This document shows, piece after piece, positions 8,735-15,912 of a stretch of DNA of 32,764 bases. Origin of the DNA: Virgibacillus sp. AGTR (GTDB taxonomy: Bacteria; Bacillota; Bacilli; Bacillales; Amphibacillaceae). Under the pieces are notes generated by a model. The model had not been told where the DNA came from. It worked only from the letters and a program-made list of their open reading frames with translations, and made no database searches. The stretch is from positions 1-32,764 of the forward strand of contig NZ_JAJERH010000046.1 in NCBI RefSeq assembly GCF_016919725.2, in the 5' to 3' direction. The first letter of the stretch is position 1. Each line of letters starts with the position of its first letter. Made by a program: the position numbers and the translations under genes.

Positions 8735-8751
8735 ATATCGAAAACCGATAT
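8735..8751. promoter_or_regulatory. Candidate PadR operator
   Basis: ATATCG-5 bp-CGATAT is a perfect inverted repeat between the predicted -10 and the padR start, extended on one side by a second ATATCGAT. Its place downstream of the promoter fits autorepression of the padR-chrA operon. Confidence 0.5.
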
Positions 8752-8765
8752 CGATTTACGCTTTA

Positions 8766-8794
8766 ATTTTATATTGTATTTATTTTCAATGCAA
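8766..8794 (-). promoter_or_regulatory. Candidate sigma-A promoter of padR-chrA
   Basis: On the minus strand, TTGCAT (8794-8789), a 17-bp spacer and TAAAAT (8771-8766) form a reasonable vegetative promoter about 60 bp upstream of the padR start, directly before the palindrome. Confidence 0.5.
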
Positions 8795-9032
8795 CATGAT
8801 ATAAATTTCTTTACATGAAGTTTACATTCGTTATTTATTTGCCGCTTTTACATTAATTAAACCAATTCAATAAAAATACTCAGATAATAACCATACCTGA
8901 GAATCTCCTCATACATTCATCCATTATATTAGTTTCAACTTCAAATAAATGACACAATACAGTGTAATAGTTGTTCATATATATAAACAAGTGAATATAC
9001 TATTAAGAGCAAATTATTTCGAGGTGTATATT

Positions 9033-9471
9033 ATGTTCATAGAAATCAATCTTAGAAAAAAGTTATTATTAAGTTCCACATTAATATACTTGATTTTTCT
9101 TACATCTATTCATATTATAGTATCCGTTAATCACCCTAAAAGGATATTCTGAAGGCTCAGCTAATTTGATTCCATTTTCCACAATCGCAAATTATATAAG
9201 TAGCTTCAGTAGTTATAATCTAAGCATATGGTTTTATAATTTGTTTGGCATAATAGTGGCGTTTCTTCCATTTGGTGTTTTAGTAGCATTAATTATAAAA
9301 AATAGTTACGCATTTGTTTTTAATTTTACACTTATATTCAGTACACTTTTAGAATTATTACAATACTTGTTAATGTTAGGTGTATTTGATATCGATGATA
9401 TTATTCTTAGTCTATTAGGCAGTACAATTGGATTTTTCATTTTTAATATATTCACAAAACTAAGTTTCTGA
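9033..9471 (+). pseudogene. VanZ-like membrane protein, frameshifted
   Basis: Two adjacent frames together give one VanZ-family protein of about 145 residues. The first part (ATG 9033, after GAGGTG) encodes an N-terminal helix and ends at a TGA at 9150. The second frame carries the family core from NLIPFSTI (9163 on), then a helix with LPFGVLVALI, then LLELLQY and DIDDIILSLLGSTIG, matching the VanZ pattern of a conserved acidic pair before a final helix. The frame change lies between about 9135 and 9160, near an AAAA run. Either a real inactivating indel or a sequencing error would explain this; I consider it a pseudogene. VanZ-like proteins confer teicoplanin or lipoglycopeptide resistance in some species, but most are uncharacterised. 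Confidence 0.65.
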
Positions 9472-9514
9472 ACTGGCCGCTCCCCTATCAAATAGACAGT
9501 GAAAAACAAAAAAT

Positions 9515-9751
9515 CTACTCAACAGCCTTGTATCGATATTCTAACAGGCTGTTGAGTTTCTCCTGGTAACGTTCTTCATTATAGAATTGGATATATCGAT
9601 CTATACCCTGTAATAATTCCTCATAACTTTTATATTGTTTCAAGTCATAACACCTAGCTTTAAAATGCCCAAAAAAGTTTTCTATAGGTGTATTATCAAT
9701 GCATTTTCCAACACGGGACATACTGTTTGTGATGTCAGCTACTGTTGTCAC
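9515..9751 (-). pseudogene. IS3-family (IS150-like) transposase OrfB, C-terminal fragment
   Basis: About 68 residues of the rve/integrase-core C-terminus are left: SMSRVGKCIDNTPIENFFGH, then KQYKSYEELLQGIDRYIQFY and NEERYQEKLN. The E of ENFFGH is the last catalytic Glu of the DDE triad; both Asp-bearing parts and OrfA are missing. The last residues read LNSLLEYRY where intact relatives usually have a Ser-Pro after LNSL, so a small in-frame loss may have occurred. The first codons (before SMSRVG) do not look like transposase, so the IS sequence begins near 9725. It cannot transpose. Confidence 0.8.
9518..9556 (-). terminator. Hairpin spanning the transposase stop codon
   Basis: CTCAACAGCC (9518-9527) and GGCTGTTGAG (9547-9556) are perfect 10-bp arms. 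On the minus strand the stem is followed by TAGATTTTTTG, so it could act as a terminator; the arms encode the last residues of the transposase fragment. Confidence 0.45.
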
Positions 9752-9945
9752 GCAGCAATATTCTTTCGATGTATATTAAGAGTAGCGTGAAGTAAAGGAG
9801 TTTCGTCTGGATTAATTTCTAACGCTATATTAAAAAGAATCCTCATCCCAATGCTGACAAGAAATAAGGATTCAAAACACCAAGTGAAGTAAGGACGTTC
9901 CCTAACTTATTTTTAACTAACTAAATACCCACATATTTTAATCTT

Positions 9946-10218
9946 TTATTTTATTCTTCTAATAACTCGAAGTACCTTTTTAAAAATTTTAATGATCAAC
10001 AAGGTAATAAAATAGAAAAATACACTATTAAATAAAATACCTAATAGTTTAAAACTTCTGAGATCCCCTTCAAAAAGAACTAACCAATCAGCAGGGAATC
10101 CATAATAATGATACTCACCTTCAGTACGATGACCAATATCAAAATAAAAAGAAAAGAATAAAACTAATAAAAAACTAGTGATCAAAATACCATTATTATT
10201 ATTCTTCAAATGTATCAC
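9946..10218 (-). CDS. Small membrane protein, unknown
   Basis: The open frame encodes up to 90 residues with two hydrophobic helices (about 11-27 and 57-78) separated by an outer loop HRTEGEYHYYGFPADW and ending in a basic tail (KIFKKVLRVIRRIK), giving a believable small membrane protein. The start is doubtful: GTG at 10218 directly follows an in-frame TGA and has no good ribosome site, so the real 5' end may have been lost or a downstream TTG may be used. It sits among broken genes and may itself be decaying. Family not recognised. Confidence 0.45.
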   Translation of the reverse strand: MIHLKNNNNGILITSFLLVLFFSFYFDIGHRTEGEYHYYGFPADWLVLFEGDLRSFKLLGILFNSVFFYFITLLIIKIFKKVLRVIRRIK

Positions 10219-10284
10219 TCATTTACAAAAATATGTATGTTAAATTTTTTCTTTTATATTATACTCTATTTAAATACATAAACT

Positions 10285-10955
10285 ATGAAAATGAAAATAT
10301 TTTTATCTTTACTTGTATCTATGTTTATAATTGGAACCTTTAGCACTAATGTTTTTGCTTCAAGTACAGTATATGATGATTTGAAAGGGATTTCAGACGA
10401 AAGTGAAATTTTTGAAATAGTAAGTAATGATCAATTGCCAGAAGGAACACCAATAGTTGAGTTTGATAGTGTAGAAGATTTTGAAAAAGCATTACAGGAG
10501 TTGGAACAAGAATAGAAATTAGAACAAGCTATAGAAGTGTTGGAGGAACAATCTAGCATTTCAGATAGCTTAAACTCTAGTGGGTTTTAAACTCTAGCAA
10601 CAACCGAAAATGGTTCTAAACGGCTTACTGTTGCACTTAAAGTCGGTAATCCGTTAAAACCCGGTACAATTACTGCTGATATAACATATACTTACACAGG
10701 AAGTGGAAAGAAGAAAAAGTTTTCTAGAATTAAAAATGTAAAGTCTCATTCACTTTTATCATTTCCAGTAGATTGGAAACAACAAACTAAAACCACTAAT
10801 ATTTCTAGCGATAAAAAAGGGTTCGTGTAAAACTTCAAGGATACCATTTAGTAGGAGTTTCTATTGGGGGACAAGGAGTAGGTGCGAGAATCAATGATAC
10901 AATTAGTTTCAATTATTATATAAATAGTTCTAAAAAAGGCGTGGTAGAATTATAA
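10285..10955 (+). pseudogene. Secreted protein pseudogene (two stops, one frameshift)
   Basis: Reading starts at ATG 10285 with a signal peptide (basic MKMK, hydrophobic core, cleavage near VFA-SS at residue 25). The frame is stopped by TAG at 10513 and TAA at 10588, yet both stretches beyond continue in the same frame with coding character (KLEQAIEVLEEQ; then KRLTVALKVGNPLKPG and ITYTYTGSGKKKK). At an A6 tract near 10813-10818 the frame shifts, after which VKLQGYHLVGVSIGGQG runs to a TAA at 10953-10955. The intact ancestor would be an extracellular protein of about 220 residues with a beta-rich C-terminal half. No good ribosome site precedes the ATG. Family not recognised. Confidence 0.65.
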
Positions 10956-10982
10956 AAAAGTACTAAAAAACATACTAAGATT

Positions 10983-11028
10983 AGTGGGTAAGGTCATCGA
11001 CGGATGATCTTACCCACTATTTCTTTTT
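10983..11028 (+). terminator. Rho-independent terminator
   Basis: 16-bp arms (10983-10998 with 11003-11018, one G-U type mismatch) around a 4-base loop, followed by ATTTCTTTTTT. It lies 27 bp after the secreted-protein pseudogene, which it presumably served. Confidence 0.8.
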
Positions 11029-11701
11029 TAAGTTATAGTGAGGAGTGAAAGAAAGCTCCCGATCAAAGCCTCAGGGATTACGAATCCAAATAAAAAACAG
11101 GGCTTCTTCACTTTCATTTTTGATCCTTTTTACTTTTACCAGCAGCCCGAAGTTTAGGTGAATTATTATCAGCTTTTTCTAATTCATCATATGTGAAATG
11201 ACTCGGTACTCTCTGTCAAAAAAGAGTGGTTTAAGGGAATCCGTATTTTCAAATTTGGTTCAAAAAATTCGTCGATTCAAAACATGAGGTTGGACACACT
11301 TTTAAAAATATCTATTGCACTGGATATTCCAATAGGCGTATTAATTGAAAAGCTTTTACAATATGAAAAAACTGCCCCCTCGGCTTATTTTTTACATTGC
11401 TTTCTTCCGTACTGGTCCAGCTGAAAGGATATTTTCTAACTTAAATGTATCTTACTCTTTTACGATAGTAACAATAAGCCAAAATACGCTTTTCATTTAC
11501 TTCAAGCACACGGATATAACGCTCCGTAACTATGTTATTGCTGTCTATATAAAAGATAATGTAGTTTTTTTCTAATATTTTATATAACGATTTGTGATAC
11601 CTTTTGATTTGAAATTAGTATTTTTAATTATTTCTATATATAGTATACTAACGATGATAGAGTCTTTAGAAAATTCCATCAGAAAGTAGGTACAATTTAT
11701 A
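11029..11701. other. Gene-poor stretch with coding remnants
   Basis: About 670 bases hold only fragments. On the minus strand 11114-11214 is open for about 33 residues (VPSHFTYDELEKADNN, ending in AAGKSKKDQK) with no start. On the plus strand an HTH-type remnant lies near 11284-11376. The plus-strand frame 11345-11575 has no ribosome site or recognisable content. Confidence 0.4.
11257..11376 (+). pseudogene. XRE-type HTH regulator, fragment
   Basis: The plus frame reads SKNSSIQNMRLDTLLKIS, then IALDIPIGVLIEKLL. This resembles the fourth and fifth helices of an HTH_3/XRE domain (the usual rldTLlkIakaLdi pattern). The DNA-recognition part upstream is not recognisable in any frame, so this is only the end of a decayed regulator. 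Such regulators are common in mobile elements, in line with the surroundings. Confidence 0.4.
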
Positions 11702-12382
11702 TTGGAAATTCAAACATTAACTCTTCAAACAAATAATATCAAAAAAATGAGGGAATTCTATGTGGATACTTTCGGGTTTCCTCTACTTACGGAGACTGAA
11801 AATAGTTTTCGAATTGCAATTGGATCAAGTGAATTGGAATTTACCTCAGAAAACGTAAAAGGGTATCCCTATTACCATTTTGCTTTTAATATACTTGCTA
11901 ATAAATTTGATGAAGCTAAAGCATGGGTAAAAGAAAAAGTACAATTAAATGATAGGGATGGAGAGGATGAAGCAGATTTCTCTCACCTCCCAGCTCATGC
12001 GCTATACTTCTACGATCCAGCCGGTAATGTAGTGGAATTTATTTCAAGACACTCTATTGCTGAAAAAGGAGAAGGCCCTTTTTCTATAGAAGGTGTTTTA
12101 AACATTAGTGAAATAGGACTTACAGTAGATGATGCTATAAGTGCTGGGGAAAAATTAATGGCAATTGGAATTAATGAACGAGATAATTACCCATTAAGTA
12201 CAACCTCGCTTAATTTTATGGGAGAAAAATCAAAGGGAGTTTTTATAATACTTAATCAGCCAGGGAGAGAATGGATATTTTCTGATAAAATATCTGCCAT
12301 ATTCCCTATGGAAATTACTACATCTAATAATAGTAAAATTATTGTAAACTACAATCACATTTTAGAAACCTATGCAGGATAA
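11702..12382 (+). CDS. VOC-family (glyoxalase/bleomycin resistance) protein
   Basis: 226-residue protein of the vicinal oxygen chelate superfamily. The first module (residues 1-120) shows the usual beta-alpha-beta start LTLQTNNIKKMREFYVDTFGFPL, the metal-ligand candidate His in YYHFAFNI and the closing strand DPAGNVVEFISR with a Glu ligand. The second half (about 125-226) is a diverged second module (ISEIGLTVDDAISAGEKL). Similar Bacillaceae proteins are annotated as catechol-2,3-dioxygenase-like or glyoxalase-like, but the substrate is unknown. The start is TTG at 11702 with AAAGTAGGT about 12 bases upstream, a weak site. It stands alone inside the decayed region and seems intact. Confidence 0.8.
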   Translation: MEIQTLTLQTNNIKKMREFYVDTFGFPLLTETENSFRIAIGSSELEFTSENVKGYPYYHFAFNILANKFDEAKAWVKEKVQLNDRDGEDEADFSHLPAHALYFYDPAGNVVEFISRHSIAEKGEGPFSIEGVLNISEIGLTVDDAISAGEKLMAIGINERDNYPLSTTSLNFMGEKSKGVFIILNQPGREWIFSDKISAIFPMEITTSNNSKIIVNYNHILETYAG

Positions 12383-12562
12383 AAATATGAACTATAATCT
12401 GTTATTAAGCTAGGGACATAATGAAAATGAAACAGCTATAACGAACTGTTCCAACCTTACATTAAGCCCCTCTACTTCCCCAATAAGTAAAAGAGGGGCG
12501 CCCGAACATTCTTTAAGCGTAATTCATATCTATTCCATTCTGGGAAATCTTCCAAAAGCTTA

Positions 12563-13037
12563 TTATACTTTTAGAGCTTGTTCGTAATTTTTTTCGTAAA
12601 AGCACAAATATACTTCCGATTTTTTAGAACCAAAATAAATTGTTGTACCGCCTGTTGAACCATCTTCAATTGAATAGGAACCGTTATAATCTGACTTCCT
12701 AAACTTTGATATGGCTTCGCCATTTTTAACTTAAAACACGTTTTATAATCATCTATTGCTAAGTCAAATCTAGTAAATGTTCCTTTATACTCTAAACAAT
12801 CATTAAAAAAATCAAACCATGTCTTTTTTCGCCAATTTAAAAAGCTTTCAAACTGCCGACAGCCTTTCCCAGACATTTCAATTAATATGCCTCTATTATC
12901 TCCCTCAACAGAATAAAAGACTTTTATGTTATCTAGTTGGTATGTACCAACGTAGCCATAAAAGCCTGTTTGTAATTCCTGCATGTATTCCTTTTTCAAA
13001 TGCAATACATTTTCAAGAACATAATCAATATCGTTTT
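12563..13037 (-). pseudogene. Rep_trans/NicK-like relaxase or replication initiator, frameshifted fragment
   Basis: The minus strand matches the middle of the replication-initiation-factor family (PF02486), which includes NicK, the ICEBs1 relaxase, and rolling-circle plasmid Rep proteins. First frame (13037 to about 12722): DYVLENVLHLKK, GFYGYVGTYQ, GILIEMSGKGCRQFESFL, TWFDFF and FTRFDLAIDD, the last a core motif. Near 12720 the frame changes; the correct continuation is another frame reading NGEAISKFRKSDYNG, GGTTIYFGSKKSE and LCFYEKNYEQA, to a stop at 12563. The longer single-frame reading to 12571 is therefore wrong at its end. Both the N-terminus and the C-terminus of the family are missing. 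A dead remnant of an integrative element or plasmid. Confidence 0.8.
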
Positions 13038-13066
13038 AATTATGTTCCCTTCATTCTTAATGGACG

Positions 13067-13459
13067 CTATTTTTGATGTTCATTTAATTTATTTACTATA
13101 TTTTCGGGAACATCCTCCTTCTTAACGACTGTCACATCATGCATTCGAGTATCACTACCTTTTTTTATAGCTTTGATATATGTTCCAATTGGGTGCTTAT
13201 TCTTAGAATTAAAACTTAAATCAATTTCATTTAAACCTTTATCATATCCAATTAAATCATATGAATTAACATCATCACCGTGTTCTTTTGCTATGGGATC
13301 TTTTGTAGGTTCTACTGTTACCACTCCATACACATCTGTTTTACTTGCAAATGGATTATAGCGACTCAAGTTACTACTTAATTCTTCTGATTTCTCACAC
13401 CCAGCTAATCCTATACTAAATACAATTGCTAATATCAATATGCAAAATCTTTTCCTCAT
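13067..13459 (-). CDS. YxeA-like (DUF1093) lipoprotein
   Basis: 130-residue protein with a lipoprotein signal (LAGC, Cys21) and a small beta-rich domain. The order YDLIGYDKGLNEIDLSF, GTYIKAIKK, VVKKEDVPENIVNKL resembles the YxeA/DUF1093 family of small exported proteins, whose members share a 'gyd..gk...l.f......l..g.ylkv' pattern and a terminal 'ip..a..kl'. Most relatives have a simple signal or anchor, here replaced by a lipobox. GAAGGAG lies about 11 bases before the ATG. Function unknown. It is one of the few intact genes in the decayed region. Confidence 0.65.
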   Translation of the reverse strand: MRKRFCILILAIVFSIGLAGCEKSEELSSNLSRYNPFASKTDVYGVVTVEPTKDPIAKEHGDDVNSYDLIGYDKGLNEIDLSFNSKNKHPIGTYIKAIKKGSDTRMHDVTVVKKEDVPENIVNKLNEHQK

Positions 13460-13680
13460 ACTTTATTTACTCCTTCACTGTATGTTCTTTTGATGCTATA
13501 TAGATATATTAACACTTCTAAAAATAATATACTCTTTCAATTATGTAAGGTGTATAATACATATGAAATATATACTGCACATATAAAGATTCCCTATATA
13601 GATGTCACCACTGGATTATTATTAAGTATATAGAGAGTTTAAAAAACTAATTAAATACGAAGAGTTAAGAGGTTAGATAA

Positions 13681-13706
13681 GCCCCCACAAAAGTGAGGGC
13701 CGTTTT
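13681..13706 (+). terminator. Terminator-like hairpin
   Basis: GCCCCCAC and GTGAGGGC pair with one mismatch around AAAA, followed by CGTTTTATT. No plus-strand gene lies directly upstream now; it may be left over from a lost gene. The rest of 13460-13801 is AT-rich and shows no gene. Confidence 0.55.
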
Positions 13707-13801
13707 ATTCTTTGCTTATTAGTATCCAGTTGCAAAAAGCCTATCTACCATCTAAAATTATAACAACGTTGATTACAGTAACTCAAGAGGGGGATTATAT
13801 A

Positions 13802-13966
13802 ATGGATGAAAGCTATTTTGTAGGCTGGGGTACTCTAGCTTTGATTAATGCAGGTATTGCACAAGGCAAAAGCAGAACTGGCTTAAATTGGTTCTTGCTC
13901 TCCTTATTATTAGGGCCTTTAGCAACACTTATTTTATTGTTTGTTGAAAAGGAAAATTCTTACTAA
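13802..13966 (+). CDS. Small hydrophobic protein, unknown
   Basis: 54-residue product starting at the ATG at 13802, chosen because AGAGGGGGA precedes it by about 7-9 bases; a frame extended to 13712 would have no such site. Residues 5-19 are mildly hydrophobic, then GKSRTGLNWF leads into one membrane helix (LLSLLLGPLATLILLFVE). The GKSR.GLNWFLLSLLLGP pattern occurs in many short Bacillaceae membrane proteins of unknown role. It is followed by its own terminator at 14041. Confidence 0.6.
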   Translation: MDESYFVGWGTLALINAGIAQGKSRTGLNWFLLSLLLGPLATLILLFVEKENSY

Positions 13967-14040
13967 GCTTATTATTGCGCACTAATACTATTATGTATAT
14001 AATGTAAACACTTACCCACAATGTCACACCGACACAACTT

Positions 14041-14068
14041 AAAAAGCTCCTCTTATGAGGGGCTTTTT
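14041..14068 (+). terminator. Rho-independent terminator
   Basis: AAAAAGCTCCTC (14041-14052) and GAGGGGCTTTTT (14057-14068) form a 12-bp stem with one G-T pair around TTAT. The A/T symmetry lets it work in both directions. Confidence 0.8.
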
Positions 14069-14194
14069 AATCAATCCACACATAAATAATACTTTCTAAT
14101 GAAAATTATTTACCCTTTTAAATGATGTTTATTCAAGAAAAATGTCAAATAATTGAAGATTGTTCCTAAGATAAAAACGTTTGAGAAGGAATTT

Positions 14195-14519
14195 TTATGG
14201 ACTTCCATGAAATATTTTAATGGATATGAAAAAGGAGAGATGAGATGTTGCAGGAACATATCCAATGTTAACGAACATATCTTTAAGAGGAATAATATTT
14301 TGGAAAATGTCACTTGAATCAACTGTAATTGTCAATTTAGTAGTTAATGTTCCTTCAGGACCGATCTCAATAGGGATAGGTAATAAGGCAAGGGGGGATA
14401 TCCAAATCTGCTACTTTTTTCACTTCTTTTGAGCATATTACATTATCAACTACAGCGGGATCGTTATGACATTGATCTTGATTTGGAGCATGGCCATAAG
14501 CACTTTTAGGTTTTTTCAT
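14195..14519 (-). pseudogene. Small Cys-bearing protein gene interrupted at a G6/C6 tract
   Basis: A gene starts at ATG 14519 with a good ribosome site (GAAGGGAGC, 7 bases away) and reads MKKPKSAYGHAPNQDQCHND, then VICSKEVKKVADLDIP. At a run of six C on the coding strand (G6 at 14392-14397) the frame meets a stop after 50 residues. With one C fewer it continues as LALLPIPIEIGPEGTLTTKL and then ITVDSSDIFQNIIPLKDMF to a stop at 14195, giving about 108 residues. The N-terminal His/Cys style is reminiscent of small spore-surface proteins of Bacillaceae, but I cannot name the family. It could be a mutation, a phase-variable tract or a sequencing error. Confidence 0.6.
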
Positions 14520-14582
14520 TAAAAAAGCTCCCTTCTCACATACTAGCTTTCTTTAAGGAAAAAAACACTTTCGTATATATTA

Positions 14583-15056
14583 TTAATTTGAATCCGGAAA
14601 ATATCGTTGATCTGGCGCAGCAAGTAATGATCGCATTACATCCGTATTTATAACTTCTATATCTGTAACATCTTCTTTTAAATTTTTAACGCCTTTCATC
14701 GGATTACCTAAAATGTAATCTTCGTCTTGAATCGTAGAAAAGAATACACGCAAAGTTTTAAGTCGCGTATTAATAATAGAGGTCGCTAACCCTACAGTTT
14801 TATACTCATGTCCGTCGAATTTAACAATCTTACCAATAGATTTCGGAATTTCTCTCGATTCTAAATACGACATAAAAAACCGAAAATTTTCGTCATACTG
14901 TTTCAACGTTCTAGCCGAACGTCCTTCCGATACTTTAATTTCGTAGAATATCCGGAACAAGTAGTCGAGGTCATCTTTCGAAGATTTACGTACCGATCGA
15001 CCACTCTTTCTCTGCTTTCCTTTCGTTCTGAATCCGCCTGGTTCACTCACAATCAT
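14583..15056 (-). pseudogene. Tyrosine recombinase (phage-type integrase), N-terminal part only
   Basis: 157 residues. A basic N-terminus (TKGKQRKSGRSVRKSS) is followed by a SAM-like core-binding domain: LFRIFYEIKVSEGRSARTL, QYDENFRFFMSYLE, RLKTLRVFFSTI and NPMKGVKNLKED. The chain ends after LLAAPDQRYF, exactly where the catalytic domain (R..HxRH..Y) should begin, so it cannot recombine DNA. The reading frame starts 157 bp from the 3' end of a tRNA-Val gene, the standard position for an integrase beside its attachment site. The ribosome site is weak (AAGAAG). I infer the remains of an integrative element inserted at this tRNA. Confidence 0.75.
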
Positions 15057-15063
15057 CGCTTCT

Positions 15064-15200
15064 TATCCGTATAAATTATACGAATAATCACCGCCACCTT
15101 GTCGGAAAACAGCACAGCCACCCTACGTCTAAGTCAGCGTAATAGTCACCGTTAAGTCACCGCATTAAAAAACGCTAAACAACGCATGATTATACGGATA
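15064..15200. repeat. Inverted 11-mers between integrase remnant and tRNA-Val
   Basis: TATCCGTATAA (15064-15074) recurs as its exact reverse complement TTATACGGATA (15190-15200). The first also overlaps a palindrome CGTATAA-A-TTATACG (15068-15082). Placed between the recombinase start and the tRNA 3' end, these may be recombinase or excisionase binding sites or part of an attachment region (inference). Confidence 0.4.
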
Positions 15201-15212
15201 TTTAGCGAGGTA

Positions 15213-15285
15213 TGATTCCGATTGGGCTCGAACCAACGACCTCCACCCTGTCAAGGTGGCGCTCTCCCAGCTGAGCTACGGAATC
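15213..15285 (-). tRNA. tRNA-Val (GAC)
   Basis: A complete 73-nt cloverleaf reads on the minus strand. The acceptor GATTCCG pairs with CGGAATC, the D-arm is GCTCAGCTGGGAGAGC, the anticodon stem CCACC/GGTGG holds the loop TTGACAG (anticodon GAC), and the T-arm has GGTTCGAGCC. The discriminator is A; the CCA end is not encoded. The sequence closely resembles Bacillus tRNA-Val(GAC) as I remember it. A sigma-A promoter lies upstream, and the remnants of an integrase adjoin its 3' end. Confidence 0.95.
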
Positions 15286-15312
15286 GCATTAATAAATACT
15301 GGTTACTCTATT

Positions 15313-15342
15313 AATATACTGTCTCTTCCTCTATTCTGTCAA
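15313..15342 (-). promoter_or_regulatory. Sigma-A promoter of tRNA-Val
   Basis: On the minus strand, TTGACA (15342-15337), an 18-bp spacer and TATATT (15318-15313) lie 28 bp upstream of the mature tRNA 5' end. A consensus -35 is typical of stable RNA promoters. Confidence 0.75.
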
Positions 15343-15853
15343 TCACTTCTTTTTAGGTTATAAACTTTTTATAACGTTGCCAAGTAAAGTAAGTGATATT
15401 TCTTCCAATCCAAACATTAATATATTAAGAAAATGTGAAAATCTTAATTCTGAACTCTACTTTTAAAATTTAGCTACAACATAAATTAATACAGCCTCTT
15501 TCTTGTTTTAATAGACAATACTAATCGTATTAAAAATGAATTGAGAGTGTAGTTCAATTGCTATCAAATTTTATCATTTATATCTCTACATTTATCTTGG
15601 TATACGCTCCCTAAAAAAGATGAATATAGTTACTCAAATTTTTCTATATAAACATGTAAATAAACTTCACGCATTCTGAGAATTAACCATTATAATAATT
15701 AAACTAATTGTATTATTCTTTATTACTTTCGTTTATTCGCAAACACCTGCCACTAGCTTATAATTTTTTCAAATTACTTCTTTTCTGAAATACTCCATCC
15801 CCCCGTAAAAGATGATCAAACCTCCAAATTCCTTCGTCACTCGAAATAGGATG
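15343..15853. other. Gene-free stretch upstream of the ABC operon
   Basis: About 500 AT-rich bases without a believable gene on either strand. I see no riboswitch or clear terminator. Confidence 0.5.
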
Positions 15854-15883
15854 TTGGATAAAAAAATTTTTTCCATTTATAAT
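15854..15883 (+). promoter_or_regulatory. Candidate sigma-A promoter of the ABC exporter operon
   Basis: TTGGAT (15854-15859), an 18-bp spacer and a consensus TATAAT (15878-15883), 30 bp before the GTG start of the first gene. Confidence 0.65.
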
Positions 15884-15912
15884 AGTAGAAAACTACTTTG
15901 GGGAGGGTCATC

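Noticed and set aside
11345-11575. 76-residue plus-strand frame
   Set aside because: No ribosome site; it begins inside the HTH remnant in another frame and the sequence looks random and AT-driven.
12466-12499. GCCCCTCT/AGAGGGGC hairpin as a terminator of the VOC gene
   Set aside because: The stem is good but no T-run follows on either strand, so a terminator call is not supported.
12608-12622. Short TTCCGATT match to the tRNA-Val 3' end as an attachment duplicate
   Set aside because: Only about 8 bases match and they lie inside the relaxase remnant, so chance is sufficient explanation.
14110-14322. 70-residue minus-strand hydrophobic frame
   Set aside because: It is an out-of-frame reading of the G6-disrupted gene; the frame reading TVDSSDIFQNIIPLKDM connects better to the gene's N-terminus.
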